Shown here: in pieces, positions 52,380 to 60,211 of the stretch
How positions within the stretch are numbered: position 1 is the first letter of the stretch
How the letters are laid out: each line of letters begins with the position of its first letter
NCBI GenBank assembly: GCA_011389765.1
Contig: JAABTT010000002.1
Coordinates: 48,256 to 112,255, forward strand
DNA: 64,000 nucleotides
Origin: Desulfohalobiaceae bacterium S24
GTDB taxonomy: Bacteria; Desulfobacterota; Desulfovibrionia; Desulfovibrionales; Desulfothermaceae
Direction: 5' to 3'
Notes under the pieces: generated by a model
Seen by the model: only the letters and a program-made list of their open reading frames with translations
Databases searched by the model: none
Told to the model about the DNA's origin: nothing
Made by a program: the position numbers and the translations under genes

Positions 52380-52408
52380 TTGACAACATTTTATTAAGTA
52401 TACATAAT
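52380..52408 (+). promoter_or_regulatory. Sigma-70 promoter of the abiE pair
   Basis: TTGACA (52380-52385), a 17-base spacer and CATAAT (52403-52408), 28 bases before the start codon. Two ATATGTTA direct repeats at about 52345-52364, just upstream, could be sites for the AbiEi repressor. Confidence 0.75.
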
Positions 52409-52436
52409 TAACACAAATGTCAATTTACCGTATCTC

Positions 52437-53030
52437 ATGAAACTGAATCAACTCCTTCAAATCCAAAAGCTCTATTTCGGGCACGAAGAGCTGGCCAGGG
52501 CTCTGGGCATTACCAGCGATTCAGCCAGGGTTGCTGCCAGTCGGTACGTCAAACAGGGCCTGCTGGTGCGCATCAGGAAAAATCTGTACCTGCTGCGAGA
52601 GACATGGAAAAATATCAGCCTGGAGGAAACATTTGAAATTGCCAACCTGGCACAGGTGCCTTCATACATATCCCTGACAACCGCCCTGGATTACTATGGC
52701 CTTACGACCCAGCTGCAAAGAGATTTTTTCGAATCCATAGCTCTGAAGCGGACAAAGGAAATCAAGGTCGAATCAACCATCTTTACCTATACAAAAATAT
52801 TCAAAGATCTCTATTTTGGATTTCAAAAAAAACACAATTTTTTTATTGCACTTCCTGAAAAAGCGATTCTGGATTCCTTTTATCTGATGTCCTTGGGGCG
52901 ATATTCACTGGACATATCAGCCATGGAATCCCACAAATTCGATCAAAAGCTGTTGGCAGACATGAGTGAATATTTTCCTGAGAGAACCAGAAATCTATTG
53001 CTAACCCATGAATATCTTGCAGCAGCATGA
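52437..53030 (+). CDS. AbiEi-type antitoxin/transcriptional regulator
   Basis: A 197-residue protein. The N-terminal winged helix (HEELARALGITSDSARVAAS, then RYVKQGLLVRIRKNLYLL) matches the AbiEi DNA-binding domain. The C-terminal part contains PSYISLTTALDYYGL, ALPEKAILDSFYLMSLGRYS and a basic surface as in the family. AbiEi represses the operon and neutralises the nucleotidyltransferase toxin without protein contact (type IV system). A strong promoter precedes it and the toxin gene overlaps its end by 23 bases. Confidence 0.85.
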   Translation: MKLNQLLQIQKLYFGHEELARALGITSDSARVAASRYVKQGLLVRIRKNLYLLRETWKNISLEETFEIANLAQVPSYISLTTALDYYGLTTQLQRDFFESIALKRTKEIKVESTIFTYTKIFKDLYFGFQKKHNFFIALPEKAILDSFYLMSLGRYSLDISAMESHKFDQKLLADMSEYFPERTRNLLLTHEYLAAA

Positions 53031-53676
53031 GGTGTTTGAAATCGAGGTCTTGGATCTGCTGCATAGGTCCAAGATCCTTGAGCCCCTTGTTTTTGGCGGA
53101 GGCAGCATGCTTCGCCTGTGCCACGAAATCAACCGGTACTCGGTTGATTTGGATTTCTGGTTTATGAAGGGCGTACAGGAGAATGATTTCTTTCAGCTAT
53201 TGCAGCAATCTCTTCAAAAAAGCTATGAAATAACTGATGCCCATCTGAAGCATTATACGATCATTTGTGAGGTCAGAAGCAGTAACTCACCAAAGCGTCT
53301 GAAGATCGAGGTGCGTCGCACACACAGAGAACTTGATTATCAGGAAAAAATTGCTTTTTCCAGGTTCAGCACCTTACAGGTGCTGGTCAAAGCACTCACT
53401 CTCGAGCAAAGCATGCACAACAAGGTTGCTGCGTTTCTTGACCGCGGAGAAATCAGGGATTGCTTTGATATTGAATTCTTATTGCGTCGTGGGGTTCAAC
53501 TCCCTGCACTGGATACGGTCACACTGGAAAAATTCAAAAAGAAACTCCAGGGTTTCAAGCCGACTGATTTTAAGGTCAAGCTCGGCTCCATCCTTGAAGA
53601 GGATATGCGCCGATATTATATTTCGCACGGAATGGCCTACTTGATGGAAAAACTCGAAGCGCAGCTGAATTTTTAA
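53008..53676 (+). CDS. AbiEii-type nucleotidyltransferase toxin
   Basis: The 222-residue protein carries the MNT-fold signature: VFGGGSMLRL near residue 29 and RYSVDLDFWF near 43 with two aspartates. A second region with KALTLEQSMHNKVAAFLDR (conserved Lys-Ala-Xn-Asp/Glu type motif) follows. AbiEii enzymes transfer nucleotides to tRNA or other targets and cause growth arrest or phage abortive infection. Its start at 53008 lies inside the upstream gene, a typical coupled arrangement. Confidence 0.85.
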   Translation: MNILQQHEVFEIEVLDLLHRSKILEPLVFGGGSMLRLCHEINRYSVDLDFWFMKGVQENDFFQLLQQSLQKSYEITDAHLKHYTIICEVRSSNSPKRLKIEVRRTHRELDYQEKIAFSRFSTLQVLVKALTLEQSMHNKVAAFLDRGEIRDCFDIEFLLRRGVQLPALDTVTLEKFKKKLQGFKPTDFKVKLGSILEEDMRRYYISHGMAYLMEKLEAQLNF

Positions 53677-53737
53677 TTGCTTGTGCTGCTTTTCTATGCC
53701 CCATTGCGATACCGAGCAGGGAAAAGGCCAGTCGGTT

Positions 53738-54316
53738 TCAGGGCGCCAGCTCCCGGTAGCGGAAGCAGTCCAGGAGGTGGTCGTTGACCACGCCGCCGGC
53801 CTGCAGGAAGGCGTAGCAGATGGTGCTGCCCACAAAGGAAAAGCCGCGGCTTTTCAAGGTCCGGCTCACGGTATCGGAAAGCGGGGTGGTAGCGGGGACC
53901 TGGCCTGGCTTTCTCCAGGAGTTGTGTACGGTTTGGCCGCTGGTGAAGGACCAGATAAAAACATCGAAGGAGCCCCATTCGTCCTGGATCTCACAGAAAG
54001 CCCCGGCGTTGTCCACAGCGGACCTGATTTTGCGCTGATTCCGAATAATGGCCGGATTGTGGCGGGCTTCTTCCAATTCCACTTCTGTCATCCCGGCCAC
54101 CCTTTCAGGATCGAAGCCGTGGAAGACCTGGTGAAAGGCCGCCCGCTTGTGCAGGACCGTTTTCCAGGACAATCCGGCCTGAAAGGCGTCCAGCACGATG
54201 AATTCGAACCACTTTTGATCATCATGCACAGGCACGCCCCATTCCTCATCGTGGTAGCGGATCATGACCGGGTCCTGACCCACCCAAGCACAGAGTCTTG
54301 AATCGTCTTTCGGCAT
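53738..54316 (-). CDS. tag: 3-methyladenine DNA glycosylase I
   Basis: Base-excision repair enzyme removing N3-methyladenine. ATG 54316 has GGAGGAAT upstream and gives 192 residues. Signatures: LCAWVGQDPVMIRYHDEEWG, QKWFEFIVLDAFQAGLSW, then GTTPLSDTVSRTLKSRGFSF-like region and the C-terminal Tyr/Trp pocket FVGSTICYAFLQAGGVVNDH. The zinc ligands Cys and His at both ends fit the Tag zinc snap. The frame is open further upstream through a GTATCGG repeat, but that extension is not protein-like. Confidence 0.94.
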   Translation of the reverse strand: MPKDDSRLCAWVGQDPVMIRYHDEEWGVPVHDDQKWFEFIVLDAFQAGLSWKTVLHKRAAFHQVFHGFDPERVAGMTEVELEEARHNPAIIRNQRKIRSAVDNAGAFCEIQDEWGSFDVFIWSFTSGQTVHNSWRKPGQVPATTPLSDTVSRTLKSRGFSFVGSTICYAFLQAGGVVNDHLLDCFRYRELAP

Positions 54317-54340
54317 TCGACGGATTCCTCCTCCATTTTT

Positions 54341-54423
54341 TTCGGTATCGGTATCGGAATCGGTATCGAAATGTCGATTGCGGTTCCGGTAGACATTCGA
54401 CTTCGACCGATACCGACCCCGAT
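54341..54423. repeat. GTATCGG short-period hairpin
   Basis: TCGGTATCGGTATCGGAATC and ATCGGTATCGAAATGTCGA face TCGACCGATACCGACCCCGA about 30 bases later. The element fills most of the 287-bp gap 54317-54603. Confidence 0.7.
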
Positions 54424-54603
54424 GTGTGGAGGTTGCTTTTGTATGGTGTTCCTTTTCAAGGCTCGTTGCACATATCCAAACAACGCAGCGTAACGGATTC
54501 AGAAAAGGCTTGCAATGCCGCACTCTGATCAGTAAACTTAGTATGACAGCACCATGATTTTCTTAGGAGAAATAAAAACGTTTTTCAGTACTGGAAAGTC
54601 GAT

Positions 54604-55251
54604 ATGTCCGACTATTTCATTCGCCTGGCCCGGCTGAACGGGTTTTCCGGTCCCGAGGAAATCATACCCTGTTTCCAACCCGGGATGGACTTTGACTCGC
54701 TTAGGAAGTGGTGGGGCGATCATGGATCGCGGCAGACGGTGCACGAGGGATTGGATATCTGTTATCTGCAAAGACCTGACGGCAGCATTCACCCTTTGGG
54801 GTCGGGCCTGATGGTTTCGCCGGTGCAGCCTGGAACCGTGGTCCGGATCTGCAGGGATTTTCTGGAACGAACCGTTGTCCTCAGCCACGGCCGTGCTGGT
54901 TCTGAATCCGGAGAACTTCTGAGCCTGTATGCCCATCTCGTGCCGGATCAGGGGATGAGCACCGGAGATCGGGTCTCGGCTGAAGACATCCTTGGCCGCA
55001 TTGTTCAATCCAGTGCCCTGCCGGACGGCATGCTGCCGCACCTGCACATTTCTCTGGCCTGGAACGAATGGCCCTTTACCTACGCTCACCTGGAATGGCC
55101 CCGGCTGAGCCGGCGAGAAGGGGTCCGGTTCCTCGATCCCCTGCCCTGGATCGAGGAGGGGCGACCGGCTGAACCTTCAACTTATACGGGCGGTGAACAT
55201 GATGAAACCACACGACCATCAGACCCAGGCACCTTCGAAAAAGCGCTTTAG
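54604..55251 (+). CDS. M23-family (LytM-like) metallopeptidase domain protein
   Basis: A 215-residue protein without signal peptide at the chosen ATG. The LytM zinc motifs are visible: HEGLDI (first His and Asp, near residue 48), LYAHLV and the HLHISL pair near 139. It has an insertion relative to compact M23 domains. Without an export signal its substrate may not be murein, or the start may be misjudged. The downstream gene begins inside its last 50 bases. Confidence 0.7.
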   Translation: MSDYFIRLARLNGFSGPEEIIPCFQPGMDFDSLRKWWGDHGSRQTVHEGLDICYLQRPDGSIHPLGSGLMVSPVQPGTVVRICRDFLERTVVLSHGRAGSESGELLSLYAHLVPDQGMSTGDRVSAEDILGRIVQSSALPDGMLPHLHISLAWNEWPFTYAHLEWPRLSRREGVRFLDPLPWIEEGRPAEPSTYTGGEHDETTRPSDPGTFEKAL

Positions 55252-55915
55252 CGGTTTTCAGGTTCTGCTCATCATCCTGGGCGTGATCCTGGCCACCTTT
55301 CTGCTGACCCTGTTTTCAGTCAGATATTTCCTCTTTGCCAAGCCTTTCCAGCCGGTGGAACTCAGTGAACGGGAAGCCCATCATCTGGACCGGAAGCTTG
55401 ACCGTCTGGAGCACTCCAGCGGGATCGCTTTGCAGGATCTGGCCGGAAGGGATGGGTCACAGCAGGACGAATTCACGGCCGACGGCAGATTGAAGCCGGA
55501 AGCCTATTCCGAGGAAGGGGCCGATCGGGAAGTCCATTTCACCGAGCGCGAGGTCAATGCTTTGCTGGCTCACAACACCGATTTGGCCAGAAAACTGGCC
55601 ATAGACCTCAGCGATGACCTGGTCAGCGCCAAGCTGCTGGTTCCCTTTGATCCGGAATTCCCCATTCTCGGAGGCAAGACCATCAGGATCAGAGCCGGGA
55701 TTGAACTCTCCTCGCTCAAGGGCAGGCCGGTGGTCAAGCTGAAAGGGATCAGCCTGATGGGGGTGCCTTTGCCCAGGGCCTGGCTTGGCGGCCTGAAGAA
55801 CCTGGATCTTGTCGAGACTTACGTCAGTAGGGAGGGCTTCTGGCAGGCTTTTGCCAAAGGGGTCGCAGAAATGAAAGTCAGAGAAGGCGATTTGGTGATC
55901 CGGCTGGAGGAGTGA
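55199..55915 (+). CDS. Membrane-anchored hypothetical protein
   Basis: About 238 residues: a short cytoplasmic basic N-terminus, one membrane helix (FQVLLIILGVILATFLLTLF) and a soluble outer domain with VELSEREAHHLDRKLDRLE, HFTEREVNALLAHNTDLARK and LGGKTIRIRAGIELSSLKG. The outer part looks like lipid-binding-type beta sheet of the DUF-class found with M23 genes, but no family name can be given. It overlaps the M23 gene by 53 bases and overlaps the convergent aminotransferase by 38 bases. ATG 55199 or the adjacent ATG 55202 is the start. Confidence 0.65.
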   Translation: MMKPHDHQTQAPSKKRFSGFQVLLIILGVILATFLLTLFSVRYFLFAKPFQPVELSEREAHHLDRKLDRLEHSSGIALQDLAGRDGSQQDEFTADGRLKPEAYSEEGADREVHFTEREVNALLAHNTDLARKLAIDLSDDLVSAKLLVPFDPEFPILGGKTIRIRAGIELSSLKGRPVVKLKGISLMGVPLPRAWLGGLKNLDLVETYVSREGFWQAFAKGVAEMKVREGDLVIRLEE

Positions 55916-57011
55916 GGTAGGCTTTCAGTTTATCCAGCCCCTGGGCCATGTCGGCCCGACCGAATCCGATCCGAAAGCAGTTGTTGGGGTCATCGTAGAC
56001 CGTTCCCGGCAAGAGGAGTACGCCGGCGTCCTGGCGCAGCTGCTCGCAGAAATCATCCACTGTTCCGCCCAGATAGCGGGGAAAGGCGATGGGTCCGGCC
56101 TGGGGCGGCTCCCAGGCGAACAGATCCCGATGCCCGGCGAAAAAGGCATTGAGCAGCTTGAGATTGTTCCTGATGATCCCCAGGTTTCGTTGGGCAAGAC
56201 GATCATGGTGATGTAGGGCCAGGCCGGCCAGGTATTCGCTGGGGGCGCTGTTGCAGATGGTGGTGTAGTCCTTGAACGCGGCCAGGGCCTCGAAGAGTTT
56301 CCTGTTGCTGGTCGCGACCCAGCCGATGCGCAGGCCGGCCAGACCGTAGGTCTTGGACATGACCCCCAGGGAGACACCGCGCTCGTTGATGTCGGCGAAA
56401 CATGGCAGTCGGCTGGAGGGGTCGTACTCCAGGCCGCGATAGACTTCGTCGGAAAAGACCAGAAAACCGTGATGATCCGAGAGCCTGGACAATTCAAACA
56501 GGAATCCGGGATCCGGCAAATACCCGGTGGGATTATGGGGCAGGTTGACCACCACGACCCTGGTTCTGTCGCTCAAATGATCCTGGAGAAAGCCGAGATC
56601 CAGCTCCCAGTTTTGCTGAGGATCCGCCGGCCAGGGAATGACCTTGGCCCCGACGCTCCGGGCCACCTCCCCCAGGGACTGATAACAGGGGGCATGGACA
56701 ATGACCTCGTCGCCGGCCTCCAGGACGGTGTTCATGAAATTGAAGATCGCCTCTTCTGCCCCGGAATGGGCCAGAATTTGCTCCGGATGGATCTTTTCAT
56801 AGAGCGAGGCGATCTGTTTTCGGAGTTCCGGACCGCCCTGGGATTCGGTATAGCCGAGCCAGAGCGAGGCAAGACCCTCCCGGGCACCGGATTCCAGCTG
56901 CAGCAGATCTCCCACCGAGACGCTTTCGCAGTCGGAGGTGCACAGCAGGTGGGGGGTGCTGAATTCGTGCCGGGCGAAATAGCGTTCAAGCTGAAAAGGG
57001 CGAATTTTCAT
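55878..57011 (-). CDS. Class I/II PLP-dependent aminotransferase coupled to an aldehyde oxidoreductase
   Basis: A 377-residue fold-type I enzyme. Visible are the substrate-loop region ESGAREGLASLWLGYTES, AHSGAEEAIFNFMN, NLPHNPTGYLPD, VFSDEVYRGLEY and the lysine in VMSKTYGLAGLRIGW. It starts with ATGA overlap on the aldehyde:ferredoxin oxidoreductase stop, so the two are translationally coupled. A joint role in converting an amino acid to its 2-oxoacid and then, after decarboxylation, oxidising the aldehyde is inferred. The last 38 bases overlap the convergent gene. Confidence 0.88.
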   Translation of the reverse strand: MKIRPFQLERYFARHEFSTPHLLCTSDCESVSVGDLLQLESGAREGLASLWLGYTESQGGPELRKQIASLYEKIHPEQILAHSGAEEAIFNFMNTVLEAGDEVIVHAPCYQSLGEVARSVGAKVIPWPADPQQNWELDLGFLQDHLSDRTRVVVVNLPHNPTGYLPDPGFLFELSRLSDHHGFLVFSDEVYRGLEYDPSSRLPCFADINERGVSLGVMSKTYGLAGLRIGWVATSNRKLFEALAAFKDYTTICNSAPSEYLAGLALHHHDRLAQRNLGIIRNNLKLLNAFFAGHRDLFAWEPPQAGPIAFPRYLGGTVDDFCEQLRQDAGVLLLPGTVYDDPNNCFRIGFGRADMAQGLDKLKAYLTPPAGSPNRLL

Positions 57012-58717
57012 GATTTGTCTTCCACAAACTCCAGAATCCGGTCAAGTTCCTCATCCGGGACGTCGAAGACCGTCCCCAGTTCGGGCAGCTTCCGTTCGGT
57101 GAAGGCTTCGTTGAAGCGGTTGTCCAGCTTGGTGAATCCGGCCCGGGCGTTGAAGCCGTGTTCGAGACGCATCATCTCCAGGTACATGCTGTTCAGCCAG
57201 TCCAGGTCCTTGTCCCATCCATGACAGGCATTGATGAGTTCCAGGATGAGATTCGGATGCGGGGCCACGGCCCCGATGCAAAAGAGGCAGAGTCCGGTGC
57301 AATCGAACATGGCCACGATTTTCTGCATCTTCAGGGACAGATCGGCCTGATCTCCGGGAGACGTGTGATCCACCTCCCCTCTGGCAGTCGGACCGCAGGT
57401 GTGGTCCGCCCCCATTGCCGAGGTGGCATAGGTCACGCCCATTCCCTTGATAGCCCGGGGATCATAGGCCGGCATACCTTGGTTCTTGACCACGGGGACG
57501 TTGCGCACTCCGAATACGCTTCCGGTAATGCCGGATCCGCTGCCCAGAACCCGCCCCAGGGGGGTGCCCAGGCGGACTTCTTCGAGGAGATCCAGAGCAG
57601 CCCGGCCGTCGCCGAAAGGGGCCAGGCCGGCTTCCATGGCCACGCCCAGGGCACAGCCGGTTTCAATGGCGTCCACCCCGATATCGTTGCAGTGCCAGTT
57701 CAGCCTGGCGATGTCGTCCAAATCGCCGATGCCCAGATTGGAGCCGAGCAGGACCATGTTCTCGTATTCCAGGGGAGCGACCAGGGTTTTGCCGTCCGGT
57801 CCCGGATAGACATTGGAGCACTGGATGATGCAGCCGGGCATGCAGGGGTGGGACAAACGCCCTTCCCCGCCCCTATTCGAAATGTTTGTGACCATGGCCC
57901 GGGCATTGATCTGCTCGGCCTGCTCAAAGACCCCCTGGCTGAAATTTCGAGTGGGCAGTCCCTTGAGTCCATTGACATGGTCCAGCATAGCCGCGGTACC
58001 GTAATCGCGGTAGGCCTGGGTCCCGGGCGCGTCCTTCAGGGTCTGGGTGTAGCGCTTCAAAGCCTCCTTGAAATCCTGTTCCCGGGCGAGGGGAACCTTG
58101 CCTTTCTCCGGTATGACCACGGCCTTGAGGCCCTTGGCTCCCATGATCGCCCCCAGACCGCCGCGGCCGCAGTAGCGGCTGGGACAGCCGTCTGTGTCCG
58201 TAATGGCCACTCCGGCGGCGTTGTAGAGCCGCTCGCCAGCCGGTCCGATGCAGGCGAGGGAAGCCCCGGGGTATTGTTCCAGCATGGCCTCTGTGAAGGC
58301 ATACACGCCCAGATGCTGATAGGCTTCAGCCGGGATGATCCGGCTGCCTTCAGGTTCGATGATCAGGATGAAGGGGGCCGTATTTTCCGGCAGCCCCTCC
58401 AGGATGAGGGCCTTGATCTGCATCTGGGCCAGGCGCGCGGCCAGGGTGCCTCCGGAATTGCTTTCCTTGATGCCTTTGGTCAGGGGGCTCTTGCCGCCGA
58501 TTGACAGCCGTCCGGAGCTGGAGACCGCGGTCCCGGCCAAAAGTCCGGTGGCAAAAACAAGCTTGTTGTGTTTGCCCAGGGGGTCGCAAGTCGGTTTGAG
58601 TTCATCGGACAGTATCCGTGCGGTGAGGATGCGTCCGCCCAGGTCCTGGTAGGCTTCGGGCACGGGATCGTAGCTGATGTTCTGGGTGCCGGTATCGACG
58701 CGTACAAGGTATTCCAT
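57008..58717 (-). CDS. aor: Tungsten-type aldehyde:ferredoxin oxidoreductase
   Basis: Oxidises aldehydes to carboxylates, reducing ferredoxin, in the cytoplasm. ATG 58717 has AAAGGAG about six bases upstream and gives 569 residues. The N-terminal pterin-binding domain shows RILTARILSDELKPTCDPLG, FATGLLAGTAVSSSGRLSIG and GRGGLGAIMGAKGLKAVV. The Fe-S ligands are HPCMPGCIIQCSN and DCTGLCLFC near the C-terminus. Many sulfate reducers use AOR in amino-acid or alcohol oxidation. It is coupled by ATGA to an aminotransferase. Confidence 0.93.
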   Translation of the reverse strand: MEYLVRVDTGTQNISYDPVPEAYQDLGGRILTARILSDELKPTCDPLGKHNKLVFATGLLAGTAVSSSGRLSIGGKSPLTKGIKESNSGGTLAARLAQMQIKALILEGLPENTAPFILIIEPEGSRIIPAEAYQHLGVYAFTEAMLEQYPGASLACIGPAGERLYNAAGVAITDTDGCPSRYCGRGGLGAIMGAKGLKAVVIPEKGKVPLAREQDFKEALKRYTQTLKDAPGTQAYRDYGTAAMLDHVNGLKGLPTRNFSQGVFEQAEQINARAMVTNISNRGGEGRLSHPCMPGCIIQCSNVYPGPDGKTLVAPLEYENMVLLGSNLGIGDLDDIARLNWHCNDIGVDAIETGCALGVAMEAGLAPFGDGRAALDLLEEVRLGTPLGRVLGSGSGITGSVFGVRNVPVVKNQGMPAYDPRAIKGMGVTYATSAMGADHTCGPTARGEVDHTSPGDQADLSLKMQKIVAMFDCTGLCLFCIGAVAPHPNLILELINACHGWDKDLDWLNSMYLEMMRLEHGFNARAGFTKLDNRFNEAFTERKLPELGTVFDVPDEELDRILEFVEDKS

Positions 58718-59343
58718 ATCTTCTCCTTTGCTTGTCATGGTTCAGAGCTCTTTACAGTATGCGAAAATTTGAAGGATTTTTTGAACATTTTGTTGTGTTT
58801 CTTTCCTTGCTAATTATTTTATAGCCTTAAAGTTCAACGTCGTAATTTCGGTACGAAGTCTGTGCTTATTGGTCTGATTTTATAAACAGGAAGCATAGTA
58901 TCTATCATAAACCGCAACATTTGTTAAGATCGAATATTATGGGATTTTCTGTAGAAGATTACTGAAGATCAAAAATAACAAATTTCCGGGTGTAAGCAAA
59001 AAATATTTTCAAAGTCTTCAAAGCAATGCAGGATTCCCAGGGCCGTCACAAGGAGGCGAAGAGCAGCTCCACCCCGACCATGGTAAAGTTTTGGATGCAG
59101 TTGCTGTGAACTTCGAAACATGATATTCGCAAACCGGAAGGACACAGTCCATCCAGTCGGATCCCGGGAGTGACGCCTGTTTTGCTTGGTCACAAGCACT
59201 GGATCAGATACGCCTGTTTCTGATTCCCTGGGTAAAATTCAAAATCAAAACTCTATCCGGAGAAAGACAGGCCGGTCAAGTTTCCTCAGCTGATTTCACC
59301 GATTCATACCCGTTCGTGTTTGTATGGAAAACAGGAAAGAACT
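58718..59343. other. 626-bp divergent intergenic region without a recognised gene
   Basis: AT-rich near the aor start, so it probably holds promoters for aor and for the nitroreductase. Between 58990 and 59110 one minus-strand frame reads NCIQNFTMVGVELLFASL then stops; it looks protein-like and may be a gene remnant, but it has no start or family. Confidence 0.35.
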
Positions 59344-59931
59344 ATGGATTTTTCAGAATTGATCACCCGGCGTCAGAGTGTGCGTGAATATAGTTCCAGG
59401 CCGGTGGAGCCGGAGAAGCTGGAGAAGCTCGTGGAAGCGGTCCGCCTGGCCCCTTCCGCCAGCAACTCCCAGCCCTGGAAGCTCATTTTCGTGGACCAGC
59501 CGGAACTTCGGGAAGCGGTGGCCAGGGCCACTTTCAGCCCGCTTGTCCGCTTCAACGCCTTCGCTCTGCAGGCCCCGCTCATAGCGGTTTTGACCCTGGA
59601 GCGGCCCAAGCGGATCACCCAGCTCGGGGGGCGGATCAAGCACAAGGAATACCCGCTCATCGATATCGGGGTGGCCGCGGCCCATTTCTGCCTCCAGGCC
59701 ACGGCTCTGGGGCTTGGGACCTGCATGATCGGCTGGTTTCAGGAGCAGACAATCAAGGATCTTCTGGAGATTCCGGAAAAAACAGGCATCGGTCTTCTGA
59801 TCAGCCTGGGCTATAGCGAAGCCCCCCTGCGGGAAAAGGTCCGCAAGCCGGCCGGGCGCATGAGCGCTTTCAACGGGTACAGCGGCGAGCCGGGGGAGGC
59901 AAAGCTGACAGGATTGACGATTGAAGAGTGA
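59344..59931 (+). CDS. Nitroreductase family flavoprotein
   Basis: A 195-residue FMN protein starting MDFSELITRRQSVREY, with the flavin-binding RRQSVREYSSRPVEPEKLEK and APSASNSQPWKLIFVD. The second flavin site is DIGVAAAHFCLQATALGLG, followed by GTCMIGWF. The group includes enzymes of unknown substrate from anaerobes. ATG 59344 has GGAAAG upstream. Its last codons are formed by a short-period sequence (GATTGAAGAGTGAAGACTGA) that continues as the AATAGTG repeat. Confidence 0.9.
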   Translation: MDFSELITRRQSVREYSSRPVEPEKLEKLVEAVRLAPSASNSQPWKLIFVDQPELREAVARATFSPLVRFNAFALQAPLIAVLTLERPKRITQLGGRIKHKEYPLIDIGVAAAHFCLQATALGLGTCMIGWFQEQTIKDLLEIPEKTGIGLLISLGYSEAPLREKVRKPAGRMSAFNGYSGEPGEAKLTGLTIEE

Positions 59932-59961
59932 AGACTGAATAGTGCTGAAACAGGAGTGACG

Positions 59962-60195
59962 TATCGGTTCATCTTATTGTAAATTCGAAGCACGAAACCC
60001 GAAATTCGAAACAAGCACGAAATTCAAATTTTCAAATGACAAAAACAAAGATAGAGAAAAATACACTATAAAAGCAAACTCTTATTATTCTGCTTTTCTG
60101 ATGTTTTGAATTTTGAATTTTTGTCATTTGAAATTTATTTCGGATTTCGTGCTTCGAATTTCGAATTTCAAATTTCGAATTAAACCTGGAACCTT
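59962..60195. repeat. Hairpin repeat element, copy D, before an aminotransferase
   Basis: TATCGGTTCATC at the left and TAAACCTGGAACCTT at the right are shortened versions of the arms of copies A-C. Between them lies a large palindrome of GAAATTCGAA-type strings with a loop region reading TTCTGCTTTTCTGATG. The core matches the inverse of 14472-14570. Confidence 0.75.
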
Positions 60196-60211
60196 AACCA
60201 TTGAGGTGATC

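Noticed and set aside
43983..53676. A prophage or integrative element covering the accessory region
   Set aside because: No integrase, terminase, capsid, portal or attachment-site pair was seen, and housekeeping-type genes are interspersed.
58969..59199. A 76-codon minus-strand gene in the gap before the nitroreductase
   Set aside because: No ribosome site, no recognisable family, and a competing frame in the same place looks more protein-like but is also incomplete.
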